A DNA stretch of 64,000 nucleotides from Rosa chinensis (Eukaryota; Streptophyta; Magnoliopsida; Rosales; Rosaceae): contig NC_037091.1 of assembly GCF_002994745.2 (NCBI RefSeq), positions 9,486,501 through 9,550,500 of the forward strand, read 5' to 3'. This document shows, piece after piece, positions 12,879 to 24,589 of this stretch. A program made the position numbers and the translations under genes. The number at the start of each line of letters is the position of its first letter. The first letter of the stretch is position 1. The notes beneath the pieces were generated by a model. That model was given only the letters and a program-made list of their open reading frames with translations, did no database searches and was not told where the DNA came from.

Positions 12879-14534
12879 GTCATTATGGAGTCTTAAAAGC
12901 TCCGAGATATTTAGTCATTACCAGCATCTCCTATTGTTGGTAAAATAGTGAAAAGTTGTTAAGGCATTAAACAATAAGATTTATTAGCTTTAATCCTCTG
13001 TTAGAAACAAATTTAAAACTTGTAACTGCTCACTGCCTTTTCTGTTTTTTGTTAGGGTCCCTGAGTTATGGCAGCAGGTGGGCAAATCTTTCTTAATTTC
13101 TTCTCACTGCTTTCTATAAGTCAGAGTAGTAATGATGACTTGGAGAAAATCTAGGATAGTATCTATTTTTGCTTAGACAATGTTCATGGACTTTTAGGAG
13201 GCCAAAATGGAAGGGATATGGTCTTGGTATGGAGGTAGATGCAGTTAATTACCTACCCCCACAGTTAAATTCCAAGCTGTAAAACAATGTAACTTTCAGA
13301 TTCAGCTCAGCGTATAAAAAACTCTAACTAGGCCGCAACGTGATACCCAAGACTGGACATTGCTCTTGTACAAATCAAGTTAGACACGTCTGTTTAAATT
13401 TTCTCATTGTAATGTCAAAATTTCAACCGTTTATTTTCAAATCATTCTAAAAAGAATGCTTATGCAAATAGATCCTTTAAATATATCTACCATATCAACA
13501 TTTTGGTAAAAGTTAACATTTTAAGAATCCCTCACTATTTTTGAAACCATTTTTTTCATTAGACCACCTCGCATGCATCATACTTATCTTCCTCTTGACA
13601 ACTTGATATAATTTTGAAGTGTATGGTAGTTCAATGACAAAACAGAATAACCCATTAAGAAACCTCAGACTGGTTTATAAAAATTTTCCCACTTTGGGAT
13701 TTTTATGGCAAATTCCTAGCTGGGGCAAATTTGGTTTGTGAATTAGTCACAATTTCAGTTTGGTCACCAGCTTAGTAGCAATGGAGTTATGCGTACGTCT
13801 TGAAACTTGATGCCAAAGTCTTGATCCATAAGACACGTCTACTTGCCCAATAAGAAGGTCAGATCTCAACAATTATAAAGAAGTTTAATGAATCATAAAT
13901 GAAAATGAAGTGCAATAGTGACATTCTACTTGCCGTATATAGATTTTTACTGCAAGATAGGGTTGATAGTTCCCTTGGGATCTTCGTATTTATTGACGTA
14001 TCTACAGGTGAAGTCTATCTCCGTAGCATTAGAAATTTGGTTCAATCTTCCAACTTTTTCATTAACTGTAAGATGCTCGATCAAATGTCTAAAAGAAGAA
14101 GATGAAGTTGGAAATGTTCCGCGCTTGCTTGATCAAATTGTTTGAAGATTCTAGGGAAAACAAAGTTACTCTGACATTTTCAATGGGTATATTTCCAAGA
14201 AAAATTTTGAAGTACACAAATTGGCGTCTGTCTCGAGCCATGAAGTCATGGAATCAGACAAATATTGACTCGTGATGGACGGCAAAAAAGGTCTTTTTCT
14301 TTGATTCTTCTTCTTCTTCTTCTTCTTCCACTGAGGTTGAGATCTGAGGGCGTGGAAAGAAATTGTGAAATTGTCCTTGTCAAAAGTGACACGACCAACT
14401 TCTCTTCCATGTGGAAAATGACCATTTGCTTTTCTACACATAATTACAAACTTGACTTTCACGGCGACACATGGATTAAGATTGGCTCATAATCTTTCAT
14501 GCCTATATATCTGATGGTTGAAAGTGATTTTGAA

Positions 14535-14800
14535 GTTCTAGTTAACATGATCAAACAGGGTGTGAATGATTTACATTCTTTCTAAAACTCTTACTGACTG
14601 CTGCAAATTCTCGATCTGTGAAATTAGCCACATCACGATAAATCAGGTTGCTGATGTGCTTTCTAAATCTAGAGTGGATGTTGAGATTGGAGTGCATGTT
14701 ATGGAGCAACCTCCTCCATAAGTTACTTCCTTCTTGTTGGATGACTTGTGTGAATCTTAGAGTGTATTTTTTTATCTTCTTTGTTGCTAGGCCATTTGGT
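14535..14800 (+). pseudogene. Decayed RNase H-like C-terminal fragment of a retroelement
   Basis: One frame reads NQVADVLSKSRVDVEIG, then VHVMEQPPP and LLDDL, the typical end of the RNase H (RVT_3) domain found in plant LINEs. Stops and frame changes surround it and no start is visible. It is probably a small LINE relic. Confidence 0.45.
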
Positions 14801-15974
14801 CTCCATTTATTTAATTTTTTTATAAAAAAAACAGTGACATAAAAATTTCGACTTTGTAGTTCTACCATTTGGTTCTCATCATCCTACAAAGCACATGGCA
14901 TGTCCCCAGCAACAAGAGATCCGACGTCCATTGAGATTCAAATCGAAAGATAATTACTTGTAAAATACGAGAGTTTCACAGTGACAAATTAGAAGTGGAA
15001 AAAGGGAAAAAAAAAAAACCCTGAATGGCATCTAAACAAGGTTTCAATGAGGTTGCTCTCTTGACAAAGCTATCACTTGCATTTTGGCCTATACAGAAGT
15101 ATAGCTACTGTAATGGCCTATGCAGGTTAATCTTCACCCACCCAATGATCGGAGGATGCCAAATAACCTCAATCACTCTAGGGGCTCTCCGCAACCGACA
15201 CTTGCACCTCATGGAGAAATTTTTGGCTCGGCATAGCTTGAGTAAAGGCGTAAAGCTAATTTCTGGACTTGTGGGGTGGCAGCAATTCTGAACCAGCAAA
15301 GCCACTACTCCACCATACAGCTTATTGTGACATTTTTTTACTGTCTTGTAACCTGCATATGTCCCATGCCAACATGCGTTAACAAAACCAGTGAATTTAT
15401 TCGCAGCCCCTGCGGAAGCATCAGTCTACCTGATGCATACATATTCACAAGTCACAACAAATTAAAAGTTTAGTTACTCAATTACTCTTGATTATTGGTA
15501 ACACTCATAATTAGTTTCCTCTGTATCTTTCATTATACTCGAGTTCCTAAATGTTCTTGAAGAAGTGTTTGGACTTTGGAGTATTACATACTCCATCTAG
15601 TATCAAAGAGAAACTATATCTATCTGTTTCATTATAATATTGGTCACATTTGCCTACAAAACATCAACTTCTACATATAAAAAGTGAAAAATCCATTTGT
15701 CTTAAAAGTTGCCGGCTTGCAGCAGAAACATGTAACTAAGTCTAAGATTAAGAATAAATATATTTTGACGTATCATTTTAACCTCCTCTCCTTTCGAAAC
15801 ATCACAGACTGAAACTAATGGATGGACTGTAAGTGCTCGATTCAGGTGCCACATTATAAGCCAGTGATACACTCTTACCTGAAACTATTTGTTTCTTGAT
15901 TAGTTGATTGTAAAAGATTTCAATCCCCTTGTTCTCTTGATAAGTTGGCACTTGCATTATAGTTACAATGATGG

Positions 15975-16027
15975 CTAATTAAAAAAGCTAGAGCTTTTTC
16001 GCTAATTAAAAAAGCTAGAGCTTTTTC
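15975..16027. repeat. Doubled palindrome
   Basis: AAAAAGCTAGAGCTTTTT, a near-perfect 8-bp stem with an AG centre, occurs twice in direct tandem, separated by CGCTAATT. It could extrude as two hairpins. Role unknown; perhaps a trace of a small inverted-repeat transposon. Confidence 0.7.
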
Positions 16028-16887
16028 AGTCTTTAATTAGTAACAGAAGGAAGCACAACTTATACAGCAACCAGTAATTGAAGAATCTTTGAATCATCGA
16101 AAGGAACCTGTGTCAAAACATTAAATTGTTGACACTCTGGGAACCCCATAGCTATGAAGAATCTTGGAATCATCAGCTGGGATATGGCTGCTCACTGCCT
16201 GAGTTATGTCTTATGGACTTGTGGGGTGACAATTCAGGAACCAGCTACCACAACCACTACTTCCTTCAGTAAACACAGCTTGTCTTCTTACTATCATCTT
16301 GACCTGCATATCATATGGTCACCATGCCAAAATGAGTTGACATTAAATCAGCCTAATTATACAAGGAAAGTCAACTACACAAGTAGCATATTTGAAATAG
16401 TGACTAATGAACAATACATCTCATAACAACAAAACATGCCAAAATGAATTGACATAATCAGCCCTTCCGGCCGGTTCACTTCCATGTCAATAGTCAATGA
16501 TCAAAGCATCAGATTTTCTAAATAACTAGATACATGCATCAGCAAATCAAAGGCATTAAAGTTGTTATGGGCTGTGTAAGTTCATATAAGGAGCCTAATT
16601 GATAAGACTTGCTTTGTTAATAGTACATCCAATACAACCATAGAAACTTAGACAAAGCTTTACATTTTTCAAATGTATCATTGTTCTGGTTTGAGTAATG
16701 TGGACTCTGTCACACCTACCACCTCTTCAAGTCTGATGACAGAGTATACCAAAATTCAAACTCTGTGTAGCATGCATGTATATGAGAGCAGATTAGCATA
16801 AGGTTGTATACTTGGAACAAGTGAATTCTAGTACCTCCAATTGCATACTCTTAAAGCTACGGTAGACCAACATCATAGGTAGAAAAG

Positions 16888-19012
16888 CTAGTTATTGCAG
16901 ATACCGGAAGGATCTGCATTCTTCATTATCCAAGGGTGTTCCATGATCTTCTGAAGAGAAAGCCTCTTAGAGGAGTCCTTCACGAGAAGCTGCAAACAAT
17001 TCAACTTTTGTAAGTAAGGTAACCAATACTGATACCAACCACTGAAGTTCTGCATACCCACCAATAATTACAAACATTATGGCTGAAAGACTTACCTGGG
17101 TAATGAGATGTTTAGATTCTGCAGAAACTTGAGGGCTAGAAGGAAAGCTCAGGTCAATGTTCGTAATCCTGCATTCAAACGCAGTGATTATCCACTTATG
17201 GTTAAGATCATTGTCAAGGAACCACTTTAACCGAAGCATACAAACATTCATTTCATACCTTTTGAAAGTATCTCTTTGACTTTCAGCCTCAAATGGAGGA
17301 GTGCCATAAAGAAACTCATAGCAGAGAATTCCCAAAGTCCAGTTATCCACTGCATAATCATGAGCTCTGTTCTCCACCATTTCTGGTGCTAAATAATCTA
17401 ACGTTCCACACATTGTTCGTCTCTTGCTGCTTGACTGTACAGACCATCCAAAGTCTGCAATTTTCAGTCGACCCTAGAAAAATGGTTTTGCAAACGATTA
17501 ATTGGAACACAGTTCTCTTGAAAATTCGTTCAATGACAATGCATAAGTGCAGGCATAGAAAACAAGCATAAACAGCAGGCAAAAAAACCAATATCTGTTG
17601 AATATGTCTGTTCTCAATCTTGCAAAAAACATAATCACATAGCATTATTGTAATAGCAGTGCAATTGAAGTCTTAGCCAGCCACGATTTTATCAAACTAT
17701 TTCTTGAACACAAAAAGAAATTACCAAGTACAAGGACGAAAAAACAACCAATATGCTTATATATACTAAACAACCACTTTCCTACAAACTTGCACGAAGA
17801 AACTTCATCCCTATAAAGCTAATGCTAGAATCAAAATGTTTAGCTACCTTTTCTGTCAAAAGGATCAAATCAGCTCATAAGACTAGTGGTATTATTACTT
17901 TTTGTCTCAACATCAAATTCTTGTCCATTCTTTTCTGTTCTAGTGCAACAATATAGAGTTGATCAACTGAACAAAATAAAAATAATGCCATTGCTTTTGT
18001 TTTTGGTAATTCAAATATAGAATATAATATACAGAGAAAAGAGAAGGGCTCAAAACGAGAGAGAAAACAAGACAACCACTTGGCAAAGCAGCGAGAAAGC
18101 ACCAAACAAAAGAAACATAAAGGCACACAGGCCTTGCTCAATCTCAGACAAAAAAAAAATCTAAGCCTTTTCAATAAGAAGTCTCCATTCAAACACAACA
18201 TCAGCATTAAATGAGTGTGTTCTTACTATCTTCTTAAGATTACCATGTATATAAATTACTTGACTGGTGACCATTTAAGCCCCAAATTCGATACTTCCCT
18301 TCTGTTCTTAACTTCCAAGCTCGAACACGAACCAAAACAAATATCAGAAATGGTGACAGTAAAGCACATACCTCATGATCAAGCAACAAATTTTCCGGCT
18401 TGATATCCCTATGAATCACATGCTTCTCGTGACAATAAGCCAAAGCCTGCGCCAGGCTCAGTATATACTAAATAATCACAAAAAAATTCAGATCAATTTC
18501 TCGATTCCGACTCGAATCACACACAAAGAAGCAGAGACAAAATATTACCGTGGCGGTCTGTTTCTCAGAGAGGTGAGTGTTCTCCCTGAGCAGCCCATAC
18601 AGCTCGCCGCCGTGGGCGTACTCGAGGATCAAGACGATGCGTTCGTCGTCGTGGAACCAACCGTAGAGGCGAAGAATGTTGGGGTGTCTGAGACTGGTCT
18701 GGATCTCCATCTCTCTCTTCAGCTGGTGGTGAATCTTGTACTTCTTTATCTGCTTCTTGAACAACACCTTCAACGCCACCACGTACTTGCTCTGCATCAA
18801 AAAAAAAAAAAAAAAAAAAAATTTCCCCCCCAAATTTTTTCAAAACCCTAATATATGCGAGATTCGATTTTGGAAGAGAGAGTCCGAATTCGAGGTACCT
18901 TGACTTCTCGGGCCACGTAGACCCGCCCGAATTTGCCTTTGCCGAGAGGCTTTCCGATCTCGAAGTCGTTCAGGGACCACTCCCTCTTTGGGGAATCGGA
19001 TTTCGTCGCCAT
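16888..19012 (-). CDS. AUR3: Aurora kinase, plant Aurora-3 type
   Basis: Exons in transcript order: 19012-18899, 18791-18549, 18467-18372, 17473-17259, 17168-17096, 16989-16888; all GT-AG, 843 nt, 280 residues. The N-terminus is short (20 residues before the kinase core). Landmarks: Gly loop GKGKFG (24-29), catalytic Lys in VVALKV (K46), HRDIKPEN with D140, DFG (158-160), Aurora activation loop [16 protein letters not shown] with T171 as the expected activating phosphosite, and the end [19 protein letters not shown]. The family phosphorylates histone H3 and other mitotic chromosome proteins at centromeres and spindles. The almost absent N-terminal extension and the [10 protein letters not shown] loop fit AUR3 rather than AUR1/AUR2. 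All catalytic residues are present, so an active enzyme is expected. Intron 1 has a 24-base T run directly before its acceptor, an extreme polypyrimidine tract. Confidence 0.93.
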
Positions 19013-20515
19013 GAGATGGATTTCTGGGTGGGATTTGAAAAAAACCAGAGAAACTGAGAGAAGGGAAAGATTGGATTTTGAAATCTGAGAAGCCACGAGT
19101 GTTTGATTTTTATCTGCAGAAATTTGAATTTTCATGAGCGCCCTACTGAAACGCACCGTATTGATGTGTTAACGTATCGACTTTATTTAAAATCACCGAA
19201 ATTTGGAGATTTTAAAATTTTTGACTCTTTTCTTCCTCCTTAAACCAAACAGAAAAGAAATAGTTGAAAACATATTCTCCCAACACGACGAGACCAATTA
19301 ACATAATAACTAGATAAAAGGGTTACACAGCTAGACAATGAGCAATCCTATTAGCATGACAACAACCATGGTGAGAAGTAGCTAAATTAACAAGTTCTCA
19401 TATCAAGATGCAACAAAACATGCATCTCGGATATCCGATTCTGCATACATCTAAACACGAACATATGTTAAATGTCAAGGAGAGACCTTGATTGAGTATT
19501 AGGGAATCAGATAAAAAACAGACTGAAACCAAAACCACATATGTGAAAGCGATTTTCAAAACACATATATCACCTTCTTACTTTTTTATGAACACATTAT
19601 CTCCTGATCTTTAACGAATCTTCCTTTGAGAAGTGTTGTTGCCCCAGCAGAAATGTTACACCTAAGTACATTTGCATGATGCTATTGTTTTTTTTTTTTT
19701 TTGAATTGAACATAGTTTTTACTAACATTTGTCTTAGACATGATTTTATAGATATATGATAAATAGTAACATATGGTCTGATATATGGGTTTTTTTTTCT
19801 TTTCCTTCTTCTCTCATACAAGAGGTTTGGCCACCGGCATACAATTGGCTGAGCTACGGATGTGAACACACAGTTAAGAGGGTGGGGATCTACTCCCTCC
19901 TCCCGTCCGGTTGGCTCAAGGTGAACAGGGGTGGAGGACTTCCTCAACGTGTTTCCCTGATTCAAGGCTTCACCTAATCCTAGCCGTCAGGCGAGGAGTG
20001 TTGTTTCCAGTGCCGACTTGGTGCATTCTCCTCTTAGTACGAGTTAAAGTGAGAGGATTGCAGCCCCCCCGGGGAGGGGGGAGGGAAGGAATGGAATGAC
20101 CCGAATAGTCTATGCTAACCAAATACCTCGCCTCATAGGAAATTTATTTACCTGATTCCATCTGCCAAACACATCATTGTGGTCCGATGAAACAAGTCCT
20201 TATACAAAGGGTCCTAGAGATGATTATACTAGCATATATAGACTCAAGACAAACCGATCTACCTAATCGTGCTTGTCGTCTAACTAAACTAAGACACTAA
20301 ATTAGGACAAAATCCACCGAAAACATAATGGCAATTTATTAGAAATACAAAAAGTAATATTGACATAAAAGAAGCAGCTCAACATAGCCGGAAGATGATT
20401 ATCAACCCAAGGCCAGGCCCAAAAAGGTTGACCCAGCCCAACCCATCCCACCAATAGCAACACGATCTCAACACCGTCCACGACCATTGTCGCCACCATT
20501 CCAGAGTCGCCAGCT
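19013..20515. other. Upstream flank of the Aurora gene and older repeat
   Basis: No gene seen in 19013-19750. From about 19820 to 20090 the sequence is more GC-rich (CTCCCTCCTCCCGTCCGG and a CCCCCCCGGGGAGGGGGGAG tract), unlike the surroundings, and looks like an unidentified interspersed repeat. From about 20300 to 20515, on the minus strand, lies one half of an element that continues at 23390 past the hAT insertion. Confidence 0.5.
20508..20515. repeat. 8-bp target-site duplication, left copy (hAT)
   Basis: CGCCAGCT immediately precedes the TAGG terminus of the hAT element and is repeated exactly at 23390-23397. Eight-base target duplications are the hallmark of hAT transposition. Confidence 0.9.
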
Positions 20516-20719
20516 TAGGCCTCATCAAAAAGCCCGCGGATCAAGTGGGCCGATGGAGGCCCGCCGGCCCTGAGGGCTTTTAGCCCGGCCCGGCCCGTCA
20601 AAAAACCCGCAAAAGCCCGCCTTGGTGGGCCGAGGGCCGGCCCGCGAAAAGCCCTCAAAAACCCGGCCCGGCCCGCCAAAGGCCCGCTAGGCCCGGCCCG
20701 TAAAAGCCAGTAAAATATT

Positions 20720-20917
20720 ATATATATATATATATATGTGTAGATATGTGTGTGTGTGTTTATAAATATATATATACACACACACTCACACATAGATATA
20801 TATTTGTGTGTGTGTGTGTGTGTTATATATATATAGAAAAGATATATATGCATTACCACATAATAAATATATATATAGATATATATTATATGTGTGTGTG
20901 TGTTTATATATATATAG

Positions 20918-20965
<48 letters not shown>

Positions 20966-21008
20966 ATATATATATATATAGAGATATATGTGTGTGTGTG
21001 TGTGTGTT

Positions 21009-21051
<43 letters not shown>

Positions 21052-21052
21052 T

Positions 21053-21087
<35 letters not shown>

Positions 21088-21088
21088 T

Positions 21089-21125
<37 letters not shown>

Positions 21126-21135
21126 TTGTGTGTGG
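20720..21135. repeat. Compound TA/TG microsatellite
   Basis: Alternating blocks of TATATATA and TGTGTGTG recur about every 50-60 bases, often joined by GTTTATATATA. It is a higher-order arrangement of two dinucleotide repeats, prone to slippage; the assembled length should be treated as uncertain. Confidence 0.9.
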
Positions 21136-21196
21136 AAGTTCTTATATTTCTATTATTCTATATAGAATATGTGCATATATATATATTCTACATATC

Positions 21197-22915
21197 GGTT
21201 GACCAATTCGATCGGATTCGAAAATATGGTGAAATTGGCTAAATTTTGTACCACACTCATAATTTATTGTAATAAACTCATCCAACGGTCGGTTTTTCTA
21301 TTTTCTTTAAATTGATATGGGTTGCTCTTTGGAGTATATGATATATAAATATAGGTTTATAATAGTAACTAAGTTTGACCTAGTTGATCGAATTCGAAAC
21401 GATAACCAAATTGGCTGGATTTTCTACAACCACCATAAAACATTACAATCTCTCAATCGAGCGGTTGGTTTCTCTGAATTCATTTTCCACTTCATGATTG
21501 CTTTAGAATGAACCTAAACAATTTAAATACAATGAATATGTCATACAACTTTAGGAGGAAAATTGGTATAGACCAATGTGTTTGTAATTTAAATTAATTT
21601 TTTTTATCTTATGTCCACGCACATCCATTGATGGAATATATACAAACGTGATGTGAAAAAATAAGCACGTTTCGAGGTTATCACAGCATCGGTTAACCAA
21701 TAAAACATATAAGTGTCTACGGTTGACTAATCCGATCGGATTCGAAAATATGGTGAAATTGGCTAAATTTTTTACCACACTCATAATTTATTGTAATAAA
21801 CTCATCCAACGGTTGGTTTTTTCATTTTCTTTGAATTGATAGGGGTTGCTCTTTGGAGTGTATGATATATAAATATAAGTTTATAAGAGTAACTAAGTTT
21901 GACCTAGTTGATCGAATTCGAAACGAGAACCAAATTGGCTGGATTTTCTAAAACCACCATAAAACATTACAATCTATTTATCGAGCGGTTGGTTTCTCCG
22001 AATTCATTTTCCACTTCATGGTTGCTTTAGAATGAACCTAAACAATTTAAATACAATGAATATGTCATACAACTTTAGGAGGAAAATTGGTATAGACTAA
22101 TGTGTTTGTAATTAAAATTAATTTTTTTTATCTTATGTCCACGCACATCCATTGATGGAATATATACAAACGTGATGTGAAAAAATAAGCACGTTTCGAG
22201 GTTGTCAAGGCATCGGTCAACCAATAAAACATATAAGTGTCTACGGTTGACTAATCCGATCGGATTCGAAAATATGGTGAAATTGGCTAAATTTTTTACC
22301 ACACTCATAATTTATTGTAATAAACTCATCCAACGGTCAGTTTTTTCATTTTCTTTGAATTGATAGGGGTTGCTCTTTGGAGTGTATGATATATAAATAT
22401 AAGTTTATAAGAGTAACTAGGTTTGACCTAGTTGATCGAATTCGAAACGAGAACCAAATTGGCTGGATTTTCTAAAACCACCATAAAACATTACAATCTC
22501 TTCATCGAGCGGTTGGTTTCTCCGAATTCATTTTCCACTTCATGGTTGCTTTAGAATGAACCTAAACAATTTAAATGCAATGTATAAGTCATATAGCTTT
22601 AGGAATAAAATTGGTATAGACTAATGTGTTTGTAATTAAAATTAATTTTTTTTTATCTTATGTCCACGCACATCCATCAATGGAATATATACAAACGTGA
22701 TGTGAAAAAATAAGCACGTTTCGCGGTTGCCACGCCATCGGTCAACCAATAAAACATACAAGAGACTACGGTTGACCAATCCGATCGGATTCGAAAATAT
22801 GGTGAAATTGGCTAAATTTTTACCACACTCATAATTTATTGTAATAAACTCATCCAACGGTCGGTTTTTTCATTTTCTTTGAATTGATAGGGGTTGCTCT
22901 TTGAAGTGTATGATG
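21197..22915. repeat. 524-bp tandem repeat array, about 3.3 copies
   Basis: The block starting GGTTGACCAATTCGATCGG recurs at 21197, 21721, 22245 and 22770, spacing 524, 524 and 525. The copies are highly similar with scattered substitutions. Inside each unit a second, diverged version of the same block (GTTTGACCTAGTTGATCG, 21373) lies 176 bases after the first, so the unit itself arose by internal duplication (524 is close to 3 x 175). Similar minus-strand ORFs in each copy are a by-product of repetition. Confidence 0.9.
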
Positions 22916-23165
22916 TATAAATATAGATTTATAAAAAATTAGTGTCTTAAAAAATTTATTTATCAATAAATTAGTATCTATATATAAATATAGATTTTTT
23001 GGGTACAATATAGTTATATAGATATGTTATCTTTGGTTGTATTTGATCATTATCCATTGAATTTCCAAAGCTTGATTAAAAAAAAAAATACTTGTGTCTT
23101 TAAATATTTATTTATAAATAAAGCCCGCAAGGCCCGGCCCAAAAAAGCCCGCAAGGCCAAGCCCG

Positions 23166-23330
23166 GCCCGGCCCGAAAAAGCCCACAAGGCCCGCTTTAT
23201 ATGGACGGGCTTGGATCCTTTGATTTTTAATAAAGCCCGGCCCGGCCCGGCCCGAAAAAGCCCACAAGGCCCGCTTTATATGGACGGGCTTGGATCCTTT
23301 GATTTTTAATAAAGCCCGGCCCGGCCCGGC
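23166..23330. repeat. 79-bp tandem duplication in the hAT right end
   Basis: GAAAAAGCCCACAAGGCCCG begins at 23175 and again at 23254; the block runs through a GGGCTTGGATCCTTTG segment and ends in GGCCCGG clusters. It multiplies subterminal GGCCCG motifs, where hAT transposases usually bind. Confidence 0.85.
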
Positions 23331-23389
23331 CCGCAATTATTTAAAAATATAGCAAGGCCCGGCCCGGCCCGGCTCGTTGACGACCCCTA

Positions 23390-23397
23390 CGCCAGCT
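23390..23397. repeat. 8-bp target-site duplication, right copy (hAT)
   Basis: CGCCAGCT follows the right terminus CCCCTA directly and matches 20508-20515. Confidence 0.9.
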
Positions 23398-23790
23398 TGC
23401 TTCCGCCGACGCCACCACCCAAGCCAACACACTTGTGTACCCTTCCAATCCGGTCCCAACCAGAAATGAGCCGCAAAGTACACCAAGCCGCTTCGCAGAA
23501 TGCCGCTATCACCTCGAGAACCAGCATCTCTCCAAGAACTCGTGCCTTCATTGCCCATGCCGTCAGTGAGAACGAATTGCACTGACCAACCGCTACCAAA
23601 CTCCCTCCCCCACCAGCAATCCCATCGAACCACAGATAGGGCCTGGAAACACCACTACTCGTCTGGCAACCGCAACTCAATTAGCCTAACCAGAGGCCGA
23701 CGTCATTGCGGGCTGCTGCCAAGCTACTTCGGAGAGTTGCTAGACTTCCACTTCGAGCCGCTAGGGTTTTTCTCTCTTGAGTTGATCCAA
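23398..23790 (-). mobile_element. Older retroelement-like remnant split by the hAT insertion
   Basis: GC-rich, gene-like sequence read on the minus strand; removing the hAT element joins it to 20507-20100, which ends in an AT-rich tail. The style (GC-rich front, a GGGCC-containing middle, AT-rich end) resembles the remnants at 40373-41512 and 42203-43215. I do not recognise a protein domain. Probably a non-autonomous non-LTR-type element; the class is uncertain. Confidence 0.35.
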
Positions 23791-24500
23791 ACTTGAAAAG
23801 TGGCTCGATTGTCTTTGAGTTTTGATATGTATAAAAATATTATAAAATTCTTAACAATATAGCATTTAATGAAATTCTTAAAAATCTGTATACTTTTGAA
23901 TATCACCAGATTTGCATAGATAATTTTTAATCATAATTTTAAATGGACTCTTTAAAATCTCAAACAAGTGCCCACAGACTTTTAATTGAATACACCCAAA
24001 ATGTAAACTCAGGGATGTAAATAAAATTTAAATTAAGTAACATTGACGAATATTGTTTTAAATTTGTGGTTTTTCTTACAAGTTTCCAAGTCGAGTTTTT
24101 CTTTTCCACTGGAGCACAAGGAGGGGTAAAATTTTATAAATCTATAAAATTACCTATTTAGAAATTGAAAGTATGCACAAAAGTAGGTTCAACGCCCTTG
24201 GAAAATATAAAATAGTTATCCGGACATTTCGGGTTGCTCCAGTTGACTACTTTTGGGTTATAATATCCCTTTTTGGCCACAATAATGCCGTTAAGGATAG
24301 CCAACCTACTCGGATTGACAAAAAAAAAAAATTAGGAAAGTATTCTGATTTTTTTTTCATAATTTTGTAATTTTGGCATTAGCTTTTGATTTATTTCCTT
24401 GAGGTTAATTAGGTTGCTTGTTTTAGCTTTATTAGGATTGGATTTACTTTCCTCTTTGTTCTTTTTCTAGTCTTATAAGATACATGCATTCTGAGTGCTA
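23791..24500. other. AT-rich spacer with MITE-like debris
   Basis: No gene seen. Around 23945-24000, words such as GACTTTTAATTGAATACACC resemble the interior of the PIF/Harbinger-like element at 62397-63587, so a fragment of that family may lie here. Confidence 0.4.
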
Positions 24501-24506
24501 GCTCTC

Positions 24507-24513
24507 TATAAAA
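24507..24513 (+). promoter_or_regulatory. TATA box of the small zinc-finger-like gene
   Basis: TATAAAA in the context CTCTCTATAAAAC. A transcription start about 30 bases later would fall beyond the ATG at 24515, which is why the next in-frame ATG (24590) is preferred as the start. Confidence 0.55.
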
Positions 24514-24589
24514 CATGCAGCTCGAGATTGTATTATGCAATTCATTCAATCAAGTTCAACTAATCAATCAAAAAGTAAGAGAATTTTCA

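Larger units (their letters stand above)
12900..16887. other. Intergenic region between PP2C-like and Aurora genes
   Basis: Mostly AT-rich sequence without a convincing gene. It holds a (TTC)n tract near 14303-14328, a decayed RNase H fragment (14535-14800), a diverged direct duplication (15262-15420 and 16212-16350, both starting GGACTTGTGGGGTG) and a doubled small palindrome near 15975-16027. The ORFs here show no family signature. Confidence 0.6.
20516..23389. mobile_element. Non-autonomous hAT transposon, 2874 bp
   Basis: Termini are TAGGCCTCATCAAAAAGCCC on the left and, read inward from the right, TAGGGGTCGTCAACGAGCC: imperfect inverted repeats sharing TAGG, TC-TCAA and AGCC. Both ends carry clustered GGCCCG motifs (20550-20705 and 23115-23380), the usual hAT subterminal repeats. 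An exact 8-bp target duplication flanks it. There is no transposase frame, so it needs an autonomous partner. The interior holds a TA/TG microsatellite and a 524-bp tandem array, so most of its length is repeats. Confidence 0.85.

Noticed and set aside
20031..20060. CTTAGTACGAG, reminiscent of large-subunit rRNA
   Set aside because: Only 11 bases agree; the next bases (TTAAAGTG) do not follow the rRNA, and the surroundings are unrelated.
20746..21242. Cys/Val/Tyr/Ile-rich open frames
   Set aside because: They are translations of the TA/TG microsatellite, not proteins.
21551..22857. Three similar minus-strand ORFs of about 75 residues
   Set aside because: They recur only because the 524-bp unit is tandemly repeated; no start context, no family, and one copy is already altered.
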